DNA of 64,000 bases, from the NCBI RefSeq assembly GCF_033115175.1, contig NC_084837.1, positions 24,692,266 through 24,756,265 on the forward strand, given 5' to 3'. Position 1 is the first letter of the stretch; each line of letters opens with the position of its first letter. The stretch is from Lepus europaeus (Eukaryota; Chordata; Mammalia; Lagomorpha; Leporidae). Below the pieces are notes generated by a model. It saw nothing but the letters and a program-made list of their open reading frames with translations. It had not been told where the DNA came from and searched no databases. Shown here piece after piece: positions 12,154 to 22,933 of this stretch. A program made the position numbers and the translations under genes.

Positions 12154-12488
12154 GGGGCTGGCACTGTGGTGCAGTAGGTTAATCCCCCGCCTGTAGTGCC
12201 AGCATCCCATATGGGTGCTGGTTCTAGTCCTGGCTGCTCTTCTTCTGATCCAGCTCTCTGCTATAGCCTGGGAAAGCAGTAGAAGATGGCCCAAGTCTTT
12301 GGGGACTTGCACCCGCATGGGAGACTGGGAGGAAGCTCTTGGCTCCTGGCTTTGGATTGGCCCAGCTCCGGCCATTGCAGCCAACTGGGGAGTGAACCAA
12401 TGGATGGAATACCTCTCTCTCTGTCTCTCCCTCTCACTGTCTGGAACTCTATGTGTTAAATTAAATAAATAAAAATCTTTCAAAAAAA
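12154..12488 (+). repeat. C-repeat SINE, second of two at one target
   Basis: It begins directly after the downstream duplication of the preceding SINE and is itself followed by 'agatgttatt', a shortened copy of the same target. Confidence 0.92.
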
Positions 12489-12618
12489 AGATGTTATTAA
12501 GAATCACAAAATTAAGAAAATTTAGAAGTTTAAAAAGTAAAAAAGTTGAAACAATGTAGGGCTAGTGTGCTGAAAACAAAAACTTTACAAACTTAGTATG
12601 GTTGAAGCATATGGTGCT

Positions 12619-12662
12619 TGGGGCCAGCACTATGGCATAGCAGCACCAGCATCCCACATAAA
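12619..12662 (+). repeat. C-repeat SINE head fragment
   Basis: Only 'ggggccagcactatggcatag' and a following 'accagcatcccacata' remain, in the Tigger element. Confidence 0.6.
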
Positions 12663-12767
12663 GTCTGCTGTAGTGAGCACTAGTGTCTTCAACCTTCACA
12701 TTCACTCACCACTCACTCACCCACAGCGACTCCCAAGCTGAGCACCTATAAAAGTATACCACTTTTT

Positions 12768-13150
12768 TTAAAAAAAAATTTTTATGTACTTAAAGCTCAG
12801 AGTTAGAGGGGCTGGCACTATGACGTAGTGGTAAACCTGCCGCCTGCAATGCCAGCATCCCATATGGGCACTGGTTCGAATCCCAGCTGCTCTACTTCCG
12901 ATCCAGCTCTCTGCTATGGCCTGGGAAAGCAGTAGAAGATGGCCCAAGCCCTTGGGCCCCTGCACCCTTGTGGGAGACCTGGAAGAAGTTCCTGGCTTTG
13001 GATCGGTGCAGTCCGGCCATTGTGGCCAATTGGAGAGTGAACCAGTGGATGGAAGACCTCTCTCTCTCTCTGCCTCTCCTCTCTCTCTGTGTAACTCTTT
13101 CAAATAAATAAATTAAAAAAAAAAAAAAAGCTCAGAGTCACAGAGAGAAA

Positions 13151-13186
<36 letters not shown>

Positions 13187-13446
13187 TCTTCCATCCACTG
13201 GTTCACTCCCCAGATGGCTAGAATGGCTAGGGGTAGGTCAGGCCAGTGCCAAGAGCCAGGAGCTTCTTCCTGGTCTCTCACATGGGTGGCAGTGACCCAA
13301 GTGCTTGGGCCATCTTCCACAACTTTTCCAAGGCCACTAGCAGAGAACTGGATCAAAAGTCAAGCAGCTGGGATATCAATCGGTGCCCATGTGGGATGCC
13401 GACATCACAGGTGGTTGCTTTACCCACTAAGCCACAATGTCAGCCC
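12768..13446 (-). repeat. Reversed C-repeat SINE split by a younger SINE
   Basis: The tail complement lies at 12768-12807 and the body at 13127-13446, including a (ga)n run at 13158-13184 and the reversed head 'cactaagccacaatgtcagcc'. The younger plus-strand SINE sits between them. Confidence 0.85.
12808..13126 (+). repeat. C-repeat SINE nested in a reversed C repeat
   Basis: It has head 'ggggctggcactatgacgta'. The perfect duplication 'aaagctcagagt' flanks it at 12792-12803 and 13127-13138. Confidence 0.92.
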
Positions 13447-13766
13447 CTTCTTATCTTTTATCTGCATTTTTACTGTACTTTTTTATGTGTAGATACACAA
13501 ACATTTACCTGTGTATTACAATCCCCAATAGTATTCAGTGTAGTAACATGCTACATACAGGTTTGCAGCACAGATAACAATAAGTTACACTAAATAGCCC
13601 AAGTGTGCAGTAGGTAAGTACCCAGTGATGTCACACAACAATGAAATCACCTAATGCTACATTTCTCACATTTCCACATCACTAACTAGAGCTCAAGTAC
13701 AGAGAGCTAAAATACAATAGTGTCATTTTTAATAGAAGAGGAAAATGTAACTAAAAATAAGTTTTA

Positions 13767-14088
13767 GGGGCCAGTGTTGTGGCACAGCAAGTTACATTAC
13801 CGCTTGAAATGCTGGCATCCCATATAGGCACCAGTTCAGGCCCTGGCTGCTCCACTTCCCAGCCAGCTCCCCATTAATGCAGCTCGGAAAGCAACAAAAG
13901 ATGGCCATGTTCTTGGGCCCCGGATACCCACATAGGAGACCTGGATGAACTTCCAGGCACCTGGCTTCAGCTTGGCCCAGCCCTGGCCATTGTGGCCATT
14001 TGGTGAGTCAACAAGCAACTGGAAGATGGAAGATCTCGCTCTCTGTAACTCTGCCTTTCAAATAAACAAAAGAAATATTTTAAAAACT
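13767..14088 (+). repeat. C-repeat SINE
   Basis: It has head 'ggggccagtgttgtggcaca' and tail 'caaataaacaaaagaa'. It lies just beyond the right end of the Tigger element. Confidence 0.87.
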
Positions 14089-14404
14089 TTTTTAATGAAA
14101 GAACAGATTTCTCCATTAAACCAAAAGGGAGAAAGTACATAGAGAAAAAGCAGGAAACTCACAAAACATAAGGTAGTAGAAGTAACTGCAAATGTGTTAG
14201 CAATCACAGTGAATGTCAGAATTACATTCTTTGGTAGAAGAAAATACTGGTCATCCTAGGCTCATGTCCAGCCTAGTTCTTAATAGGTCCTGGTCATTGC
14301 TTATTTTCAGGGTAGAACAAAGCTTTCCTTTACCAGGGAGTGATGGCTCTACAGCAAAATTAAGAATTTTTCTTATGTATGTTTTCTTAGTTTTTATTCT
14401 TTTT

Positions 14405-15056
14405 TTAAATTATTTTTTAAAATTTATTTGAGGCTGGTGCTGCGGCTCACTAGGCTAATCCTTCGCCCATGGTGCCAGCACCCCAGGTTCTAGTCCCAGT
14501 TGGGGTGACTGTTCTTTCCCAGTTGCTCCTCTTCCAGTCCAGCTCTCTGCTGTGGCCTGGGAAGGCAGTGGAGGATGGCCCAGGTCCTTGGGCCCTGCAC
14601 CCGCATGGGAGACCAGGAGGAAGCACCTGGCTCCTGGCTTCGGATCAGCGCAGCGCACTGGTCGTAGCAGCCATTTGGGGGGTGAACCAATGAAAGGAAG
14701 ACCTTTCTCTCTGTCTCTCTCTCTCACTGTCTAACTCTGCCGGTCAAAAATATATATATATATAAATTTTAAAAAAAATTATTTGAAAGGCAGAGCAGCA
14801 GGGCGATCTTTCATCTACTGCTTCACTCTCTAAATACCTGAAATAGCCAGGGTTGAGCTAGGCTGAAGTGAGGAGCCAGGAACTCCATCCAGTCTCCCAC
14901 ATGGGTGGCAGGCACCCAAGTACCTGCTGTCTCCCAGGATGCAAATTAACAAAAAGCCGGATTGGAAGCACAGCTGGGACTTGATCCCAAACCCTTCAAT
15001 ATGGGGTACGGGCAACCCAAATGGAGACTTAACACAGTACACCACAATAGCCACCC
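14405..15056 (-). repeat. Older reversed C-repeat SINE split by a younger SINE
   Basis: The tail complement lies at 14405-14431 and the body at 14766-15056, ending in 'cacaatagccacccc'. The halves are separated by the plus-strand SINE at 14432. Confidence 0.75.
14432..14755 (+). repeat. C-repeat SINE nested in older SINE
   Basis: It has head 'ggctggtgctgcggctcact' and ends near a (ta)n run. An 'aa(a)ttatttga'-like target occurs on both sides (14420-14431 and about 14775-14785). Confidence 0.85.
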
Positions 15057-16228
15057 CAGAAATATCTCCTGATGTCATGTTCCCAACATGAGTCATCCAA
15101 AACTCTCTCTCCAGTGAAACCAATTTTTTTCTGGTACTTTGGAAAAGCACTGTCACTTTCACAGATTATTTATATTTGTGTTGCCCCCAATATCCAGGAA
15201 AAGAATAATAAATGAAACTCTAAAACAATTTAGCAAAGATCTCAGAGACTCAAAAAAATTCTTATGATCTAAGATATTCTCACTGGCTTTAACGACCCCT
15301 TGACTAACGCTTACCTTCTCAGTCTCAGGCCTGCCCACACGTCTAGGGATAATACTGTTCTAGACTCCACACGCTACCAGCCAACAGGACCACACAGTGC
15401 AAGGAGCACGTACACTATATGTAGTATTAACACAAACAGAAAGAAGCAACCTTCCCTCAAAATCCTCCTAAGCAAACTACATACAATCGAAAACCAAAAG
15501 AGCCTCCTGGAAGAGACAACTCCCTCGTGAACTGACGAAAGCACACACTCACACGGAGTCTGGGGACCATGCACGGTTTCAGCTTCTGTCAATTCATTCT
15601 CTTGTAACAAGATCAGCTCAACTGCTGGGTAACTGGACTCCGGCATGGTATCAGGTGACCTTTTAAGTGGCATGCAACACAAAGGTAGCCAGAAGCCCAC
15701 AATCTCCTATCACAGCTAGAAAAGGAGGCTCCTATCTCCACCCGTGCTCGGGATCTGTGGTGGGCGTTAGCTTTGGTAACTAAGAGCATGGAACAGAACA
15801 AGGGAGCAGATGGCGCGCAGTTGGAGGCTTGTCTCATTTTATCCAGTTTGAAAGATAATTTTAAGGCTAGCTAATTAATGATCTTGACACTATACGTTTC
15901 ATTGCCTGAAGCCAGACCACTCTATAAATGCTCCCTCCACCCAACATCACAACATAGCAAAAGTACTTGACAACTCCTATAGGGTACTTTGACCCACACT
16001 AGATGACCAGGTGGCCGCCGATGATTGGATTTCTAACAAAAAAGCCACTACCTGCAAACTGGACAGTTTGTTACCTGCCTTCAGGAAAACCGCTGGTATC
16101 AACTTCTGGTTCATTCATTGACCCCCATCTTGGAAAAAGAGATTAGCTAATTTAACAAAAGCAGAAAAAGTGGGCACTGATTTGGAACTGGAGGAGTAAC
16201 CACTGCAATGGAATTCAGTCAGGATGGC
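15057..16228. other. Intergenic, unassigned
   Basis: About 1.2 kb without a recognised gene or repeat family. Confidence 0.45.
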
Positions 16229-16536
16229 TTTTTTTTTTTTTTTTTTTTTTGAGAGGTAGAGTTAGAGCGAGACAGAGAGAGAGGTCTTCCATCTGCTTGT
16301 TCACTCCCCAGATAGCCACAATGGCCAGAACTGGACTGATCCGAAGCCAGTAGCAAGGTGTTTCTTCTGGGTCTCCCATACAGGTGCAGGGGCCCAAGGG
16401 CCATTTTCAATTGCTTTCCCAGGCCATAGCAGAGAGCTGGATCGGAAATGGAGCAGCCAGGACTCGAACCAGCGCCCATATGGGATGTGAGCACCGCAGG
16501 CGGCGGCTTAGCCCACCATGCCACAGTGCCGGCCCC
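16229..16536 (-). repeat. C-repeat SINE, reversed
   Basis: A T-run of over 20 bases is followed by the reversed body and the head complement 'caccatgccacagtgccggc'. The flanks 'aggatggc' and 'aggacagcc' suggest a worn target duplication. Confidence 0.9.
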
Positions 16537-17394
16537 AGGACAGCCTTCTTCTCTCTCCAAGCCTCTTCATCTCACTTTATGAGCTGCCGAGAGGTAAGGA
16601 GCCCCCTTGCATGCTATAGTTCAAAGAGCAGAAGAGCTGGGCAATGCCACAGGGGCTAGAACCCCTCTCCTTGCCAAGAGGTTCGGGGTACTGAGACAGA
16701 GCCCATTAGTTATGATGCTACTGTCTTCAGAAGCAGCACGCACTGTTCTGGGAGGACATCACGTGCTTATACCCCTGCAGACCTTGCCCACATCTTTAAT
16801 ATCACGCAAGACATCCATAGACTAACAACAACAACAAAAAGCACATAATGGAGTTATTTGGTAATAATCTCAGAGCTGGTGAGGTACACCCAGCACCCTG
16901 CAGATGAAATCTGAGCTTCTGGATCAGTTTGGACCTTCCTGGCTCATGGTTTAGAGGATTACAAGCTCTCGATCATAATCCTTCACTTAGTATTTGTCTC
17001 TTTCAGGGGTTCAAAGGGTCAACACAAGTTTCAAATTGTGCTGTCCAACTACTGTCCTATCATGCTATCCAATAATGGGTCATCCAATAAAAAGAGCAGA
17101 AAAACCTAACACAGCTGTTGAAGCAACCATCTGGGAAAACAGGAATAAGATGGTGATTCCATAAACAGTCCTGAAGAGTTGCAATGACCTCATGCCCAGC
17201 AGTGACTCCTTCAGCCCAAGCTAAAGAATGACAGTAACAAAGTAAAAAGAAAAAACTGTATTCATGATGCTCTTGGCACCAGATATCGGAGTTTTCCACA
17301 CCAAGGAATTCTCCGATTCCCTATGAGCATCAAGTAGGTGTCCTACAATTTAATCTGGACAGAGTTAGTGCAGACCCCAGAAATAAGAACTCAG
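16537..17394. other. Intergenic, unassigned
   Basis: No recognised gene, RNA or repeat. Confidence 0.45.
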
Positions 17395-17960
17395 CCCCCA
17401 AGATGGGCCACCCCACTCTCCCACACTTCAAATACCAATTGTAAATCCAGGCCTCTTGTACCTCCCACAGGTACAAATCGAGGGTTCCCAAGAGCTCCTC
17501 CTCAGGTCTGACAATCTGCTAGAACACTCACAGAACTGAGGAAAACCATCTAATTACAATCACTGATTTCTTATAAAGAATGTAACCTGAGAACAGCTAA
17601 ACAGATGGGATGCAAGGGGCAAGGCAAGGGGGAAGGAGGGAGTGTCCATGTCCTCTTTGACCACACCACCTCCACGTGTGGACGAACCAACTCTCCAAAT
17701 CCTTGTTAGAATTTAATGGAGGTTCCATTACATAGATCCGATTGACTAAATAGTTGGCACTGGTGAAATAACTCTAGCTCCTTTATTGTCTTACGAGATT
17801 GGACAGGGCTAAAGTTCAAATCTGTTAGTTAGACCTTGGAGCCCCAACCCAAAGCTAGCCAAGAGCCTTCAGCCACCCCTCATCTCATTAGCACATAAAA
17901 ACCACCTTATCACTCACTCCAGAAATCCCACTCTTGGACCAAGAAACTGGAATAAGGCCA
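17395..17960. mobile_element. MLT2-like (ERV-L) LTR remnant
   Basis: It contains the ordered landmarks 'ctcaggtctgacaatctgct', 'agaacactcacagaactgag', 'ttcttataaagaatgtaacc', 'ggcaaggcaagggggaag', 'ccacctccacgtgtg' and 'ttccattacatagatccgat'. These are characteristic of MLT2/ERV-L LTRs. It is old and non-coding. Confidence 0.65.
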
Positions 17961-18067
17961 AATAGTCCAACAAAAGATTTTCCTCTCATTCGCTAAGGAA
18001 ATTACTAGGGTTTTAGGAAATCTGTGTCAGAGGACACAGACCAAATATCTACTTCATATTAGATCCT

Positions 18068-18094
18068 GGGGGGGGGGGGGGGTGGGGGGGTGGG
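18068..18094. repeat. Poly(G) low-complexity tract
   Basis: Three G-runs are separated by single T bases. The length may be unreliable in the assembly. Confidence 0.9.
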
Positions 18095-18293
18095 AATACT
18101 GAGATCTGAAACCATCAGTATCTACACACCTTGTCAACATGAACAAATTTTACTATTTAGCTGTCTTCATTCAAAAAGCATTAATACCCTAGGAAACATG
18201 CCCAGGAGGCTCAAGTTAAAATAACTTTATTGTTCTCTTCAAGAACTTCCTCATTTATGTGAATATTGAACTTATGCTCAAAGTATACCAGGG

Positions 18294-18345
18294 AGCTTCA
18301 AAACGTTCAAGGAAAATGGAATTATAAGATGAAGCCCTCTCATAA
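18294..18345. mobile_element. Left arm of a short inverted-repeat MITE
   Basis: 'gcttcaaaacgttcaaggaa' followed by 'aatggaattataagatgaag' matches the terminal repeat of the elements at 25330, 27477 and 51318. No right arm was found. Confidence 0.5.
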
Positions 18346-18649
18346 ACTCTTTTCAATGTAGAAAGGATAGCACTGCATGCTATTCACTTTTTAAAATCCA
18401 CTTAAAAACCCTAACCTCAAATTTGTCCAGTCATAAACAAGCCTGCTAATCAAAAGAATCCAAATATCCTGCTTTTGCTTTCCCTCTAAGATGCTACCAA
18501 GATTCTATCTATGTAGCGTTCACCCCAATCATACCAGCAATAAATGCAGCTTTGCTTGGTCGGTAGAGTTATTTCAACATATTTTCAGGAAGCTAGCATT
18601 CAACAGTAAGAACCTTAAATTACAAAGTATCATAGAAAGAAGTCCCATA

Positions 18650-18908
18650 CAGGGGCAGGGTTGTGGTGCAGCACGTGAGGCCCGACCTCTGCTTCCAATC
18701 CAGGTTCTTGCTAATGTGCCTGGGATCCAGCCACCCACAAGCCAGACTCAGATGGAGTTTCTAGATTCTAGCTTCAGCCTGGGCCAACCCGAGCTATTAC
18801 AATTATCTGTGAAGTGAACCGGCAGATGGAAGATCTAGCATTCCCTATCTTCTCTCCTCCCCGCCTCACCTCCATCATGCTGCCTTTCAAAAAAAAAAAA
18901 AAAAAAAA
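18650..18908 (+). repeat. C-repeat SINE with internal deletions
   Basis: It has head 'acaggggcagggttgtggtg' and ends in poly(A). Part of the head and middle is missing. Confidence 0.82.
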
Positions 18909-20085
18909 GAGGGTAGCAGGGTATATAAGTATACTAACATTTTCCACAAAATGTACTGTAAGAAAACACTTACCTCTGGGACTGTTTAGAGGGTGCCACA
19001 TTTAAAAGAGGGTCAATATTCAAATATGTTTGGAAGCTATCAGGTTGACCAAAGGTGATCTTGCTGCTTGAGGAAGACGTCCATACTGCAAACATTCACC
19101 TGGGTCGTACTACAGACATGTTTTCCCAAACTCATTTGACTATGAAGATCTTCTTCCTTAATACCTGTGGAATTGATGTTTCACAAAAGATAATTTGAGA
19201 AACACTCAACTCTGCCAAATTCAACAGTCCTAGGTTTAAGTCTTAACTCTACCACTTACTTGTGGTATTACCTCAAGCAGTCATCTCACAAAATAATGAT
19301 GGTAAGAAAAATCATCTGCCCTTCCGAACCACTTATTCTCGTTGTTGTTAGATTCAGATGAGATAAATCATGAAAGCCTTGGAAAAACTCATACACACGA
19401 ATAGTGTTTTTAAAATGCCTAAATTTAAAGATAAGGTAAATACATGAAAGTGAGTGTTATTAGTGAAATTAAATAGAAAAGAGTCTATTGAAAGTTGTTT
19501 TTCCAGCAAAGTTGGATAACTAGGGCAAATGGGGCTTTCTTTGGTGGCCAATCTGTGATAAAGTTGAAGGAAAAAACTTTCAGCAAAAGTTCATTAGGTT
19601 GCCACTGTGCCACAAGGCTGATATGGACTTGGGACACTTCTCTTTGTTGCTACATATTTTGTACTGAAGTTTCTGTAGGAAAAAAAAAAAGCTATAGAAC
19701 TTCAGAACTTGTGTATACCCAACTAGTCTTTCTACCTCTTAGCACCAAGTATCAGATTCAATCAGATCTTCCTGTATGTATGGGGGAAATGTCACTGATA
19801 TTAACTAAAATTCAAAGATAATCACACACCTTGATGATTCTATCTTAACACAGTCATGAAGAATGAGATTACTAAAGCATTGAATGATAGAGAAACGCAA
19901 ACTTCCACCTGACAGACCTCTTACTTCCATAGCTGGTTTTGCTAAAAAATTTGTTCTATTTAACTACACAGCTTTATAACAGTGTGGTGACTAAAAAACA
20001 CATGAAACAGAAAGAAATCAATTGACTGTGAGGAGCCTTGAATCCTCAGCTTCTGCCTTCCACGAGGCAGTTAGGAAATTGTTCA
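18909..20085. other. Intergenic; MIR-like core near 19215-19310
   Basis: 'gtcttaactctaccacttac' followed by 'ttacctcaagcagtcatct' resembles the MIR core on the plus strand. The rest is unassigned. Confidence 0.45.
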
Positions 20086-20411
20086 TTTGGGCTGGCGCTG
20101 TGGCGTAGCAGGTGAAGCCGCTGCCTGCAGTGCTGGCATCCCATATGGGCACCGGTTTGAGTCTCTGCTACTCCACTTCCGATCCAGCTCTCTGCTATGG
20201 CCTGGGAAAGCAGTGGAGGATGGCCCAAGTCCTTGGGACCCTGCACCCACGTGGGAGACTGGGAGGAAGCTCCTGGCTTTGGATGGGCACAACTCTGGCT
20301 GTTGCGGCCAGTTGGGAAGTGACCCACCACATGGAGCACCTCTCTCTCTGCCTCTCCTCTCTCTGTGTAAGTCTTTCAAATAAATAAATAAATCTTTTTT
20401 AAAAAAAGAAA
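20086..20411 (+). repeat. C-repeat SINE
   Basis: Full length, with head 'tgggctggcgctgtggcgta' and tail 'caaataaataaataaatc'. Flanking 'aattgttca' occurs on both sides. Confidence 0.92.
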
Positions 20412-20678
20412 AATTGTTCACCTCCAACCACATGAATGGTTCCCAAACTTCACCATTTTATGTCCGGTAAAATTCCCCAAGTTTTAGATACAAGATTGTC
20501 AATTTTTAAATTCACTAAGGTCATTTTTTAAACAGCTACTACCAATTTCCACTTCAAAAACACGAAGTAGGCTAATATCAGATTAAAGGACATCCCTAAA
20601 GATGAATGGAAAATGCAGCACATGGTCCCATTTGTGTGTTCATCTTTTCTCTCCAAGCTCATACCCAAGGGTGACATT

Positions 20679-20691
20679 AAGACATCATTTT
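20679..20691 (+). repeat. Target-site duplication, left copy (retroviral retrocopy)
   Basis: 'aagacatcatttt' here recurs at 22883-22895 directly after the poly(A) tail of the retroviral copy. The flank just before it, 'att|aaga', fits an L1-endonuclease-type nick. Confidence 0.85.
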
Positions 20692-21229
20692 TTCAGGTCA
20701 GAGCCACAGATCTTATTGGCTCTAAGCTGAAAAGCCCTTCACTCAGCCCAGCTTCCAAAGTGACCACTGCAACTGAGGAAATGACCAAATATGGTCAGTA
20801 ACATTGCAGGCAGAGCTGCAAATTTCCTGTTAGAGATGCCACCTGCCTTTACCTGGCCAGCTCTCCTCTCAGGCCAGCTAGGTAATGGAAGTCAACAGGG
20901 TGCCTTCCCCAAGGAGGTTCACACCTCCCTTAGGATGTAGGCTATATGAAGAGATAGATGAGTCTGGGACTCATAATTTACAAGGCTTTAAAGCCCACCT
21001 GATTATTATCAAGCCCCTTCTGTCAGGTTCTATTTGCCTCTCAATCAGAAAACTTATTTGTAGCTTAGCACCTTTCTTAGGTTCTCTAATAACAACTGGG
21101 TCCTCTGTATCTAGCCCACTTGGGCCTCATTCCTTTGTAACCATAGCCTCTACTCTTCCACCAATGGCTCTACTCCCATCCTGTGTGTACTGATGGTCCT
21201 CTTCCCCACTTAATGCTGTATAATTGTTC

Positions 21230-21245
21230 AAAATTTCTCTACAGA
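21230..21245 (+). repeat. 16-bp target-site duplication of nested L1 (left)
   Basis: 'aaaatttctctacaga' is repeated perfectly at 22091-22106, on either side of the L1. Confidence 0.92.
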
Positions 21246-22090
21246 AGGCATGGAAAGCCAAGATACCATGGAAAAGAAAAAAAGAAGAAGACCTAAATGA
21301 AAGATCTCTGTGAGTGAGATCCCAGTGGAAAGAACGGGGCCATCAAAGAAGGAGGTACCTTTCTCTGAAGGGAGGAGAGAACTTCCACTTTGACTGTGAC
21401 CCTATCGGAACAAGATCAAAGTCAGCGAACTCTAAAGGCTTCCATAGCCCTGGCAACTCATGACTAGAGCCTAGGGAGATTACTGACACCATGAACAGGA
21501 GTGTCAAATTGTTAAGTCAGCAACAGGAGTCACTGTGTACTTACATCCCATGTGGGATCTGTCCTTAATGTGTTGTCTAATGTGCAGTGATGCTGTAACT
21601 AGTACTGAAACAGTATTTTTGCACTTTGTGTTTCTGCGTGGGTACAAACTGATGAGATCTTTGCTAATTACATACTGAATCGATCTTCTGTATATAAAGA
21701 TAATTGGAAATGAAAAAAAAAACTGGTGTTAAATTGGAAATGGCATAGAAAATTAATTAATTTAAAAAAATATTATGTAGGATCTCTGTCTTTAATGTGC
21801 TGTACACTTTTATTTGGAGCTATAACTAGTACTCCAACAGTATTTTTTTTTTTTCACTTTGTGTTGCTATATGGGGGCAAACTGTTGAAATCGTTACCTA
21901 ATATATACAAAACTGATCTTTTGTATAGAAAGAGAATTGAAAATGAATCATGATGTGATAGGAAGGGGAGAGGGAGCGGGAGGGGGGAGGGTTGTGGGTG
22001 GGAGGAAAGTTTTGGGAGGGGGAAGCCATTGTAACCCATAAGCTGTACTTTGGAAATTTATATTCATTAAATAAAAGTTTAATTAAAAAA
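21246..22090 (+). mobile_element. 5'-truncated lagomorph L1, 3' UTR and tail
   Basis: The insert ends with the purine-rich block at about 21960-22025, then 'gtactttggaaatttatatt', 'cattaaataaaag' and an A-tail, as in rabbit L1 3' UTRs. The perfect 16-bp duplication proves insertion into the retroviral copy. Two diverged direct repeats start at about 21555 and 21780, each from 'ggatct' to 'gaaatgaa'. Their spacing is about 225 bases, so the 3' UTR itself is partly duplicated. Confidence 0.88.
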
Positions 22091-22106
22091 AAAATTTCTC
22101 TACAGA

Positions 22107-22537
22107 CAAACCCTGCTACCTGTAAAAGTTAAGTGGCTTTTTTCCCAGTCTTGGCTGGAATCAGTTTTAAGCCACATCCATTAAACTGTCCCCACAAGGG
22201 TCCAGAGACCTCCCTCCATTTCCTCTCCTCTATGAAATCCTCTCATTACCTGGTTAATGCTACTCTTTGGATCACTGGTTACTATTCTCACCCTGTCTTT
22301 TATACTACAGTGTCTAAGTGTTTACAGCAGGTTATAATGGAACAAAGGCCTTCAACAACCAGGCAGTCAACCAAATGCTGCTACAAGGATATACTCGGCT
22401 CCCTACCCAGGAGACAGCGGCCTGAGACATCGCCCCATGCCAGCAGGAAGTAGATCTAAAGACAGATCATTGCCCCTCTACCCCTCCTGGACTTTTTGGG
22501 ACTAATATAGTCCTGTACAAACCCTGCTTTATAAAAA
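22107..22537 (+). pseudogene. Decayed retroviral internal sequence, probably the env end
   Basis: It lies immediately 5' of a polypurine tract and LTR, which is the position of the env terminus in a provirus. One frame has a membrane-anchor-like hydrophobic run at about 22251-22320, closed by a stop, and a short polar tail follows in another reading. Frames are broken, so no protein can be made. The assignment to env, perhaps class I (gammaretrovirus-like), rests on position and this hydrophobic run only. Confidence 0.4.
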
Positions 22538-22551
22538 ACAAAAGGGGGGAA
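22538..22551 (+). other. Polypurine tract of the retroviral copy
   Basis: 'aacaaaagggggga' plus one A precedes the 'tgttagg' start of the LTR. It is the plus-strand primer site of retroviral reverse transcription. Confidence 0.8.
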
Positions 22552-22870
22552 TGTTAGGAAACTGGTGCAGTTGTAGCCAGGTGGCCACATGGCCCAGCTA
22601 CCTGAGCCAGGCTCCAACCCCATCCTAATAGGATTCGCTGCTCCTGCTTCCCTGCCCGCCCTCAGGCGAAGTTTTAAAGGGGCCTGTTCTGAACAGGTGC
22701 TCTCTTGGCTCTTGACTCTTCTCTCTTGGCTCTGCTCTCCTCTTCTCTGCTCTATCTTCTCTCCTTGCTAGCTCCTCTCCTCTCTCTCTCTCTTATACTC
22801 TCTCTCTCTTTCCCTTCGCCACCCCTTCACTCCGGTCTGTAGGGTGTTCCCCAATAAACCCTTTCCCTTA
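22552..22870 (+). repeat. 3' LTR, U3 and R only, ending at the poly(A) site
   Basis: It begins 'tgttaggaaactggtgcagt', contains a TATA-like 'gttttaaaggg' at about 22670 and a CT-rich block, and has AATAAA at 22854-22859. It aligns in order with the solo LTR on the minus strand at 41047-41436 but lacks that copy's U5. Confidence 0.85.
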
Positions 22871-22933
22871 AAAAAAAAAAAAAAGACATCATTTTATGCA
22901 GTTTATATTCCCTTTGATTAAAAACCTACCAGA

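Larger units (their letters stand above)
10237..13695. mobile_element. Tigger/pogo-like DNA transposon (Tigger4/Zombi type), SINE-riddled
   Basis: The left end 'cagtcatgtgtcacataata' and the right end (about 13630-13695, 'gatgtcacacaacaatgaaa...cacctaatgctacatttctcac') are the two ends of a Tigger-family element. Between the SINEs lie matching internal blocks: a transposase tail at about 10880-11060, A-rich blocks at 11418-11468 and 11708-11816, a 'cactcaccactcactcaccc' block near 12711, and a 'tgcatttttactgtact' block near 13463. Removing the nested SINEs leaves roughly 1.5 kb of transposon. It has no intact frame. Confidence 0.65.
20692..22882 (+). mobile_element. Processed retrocopy of an endogenous-retrovirus transcript
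   Basis: A plus-strand insert runs from an internal point of a retrovirus through its polypurine tract and the first part of its 3' LTR. It stops 12 bases after AATAAA and is followed by a poly(A) tail and a 13-bp target duplication. A provirus would instead continue into U5 and end in CA; the related solo LTR at 41047-41436 does have that U5. The copy therefore looks like a polyadenylated viral RNA inserted by L1 machinery. No intact frame survives. A later L1 insertion splits it. Confidence 0.8.

Noticed and set aside
20885..21193. A 102-codon frame in the retroviral retrocopy
   Set aside because: It looks like leftover retroviral text with no intact domain. It is not a functional gene.
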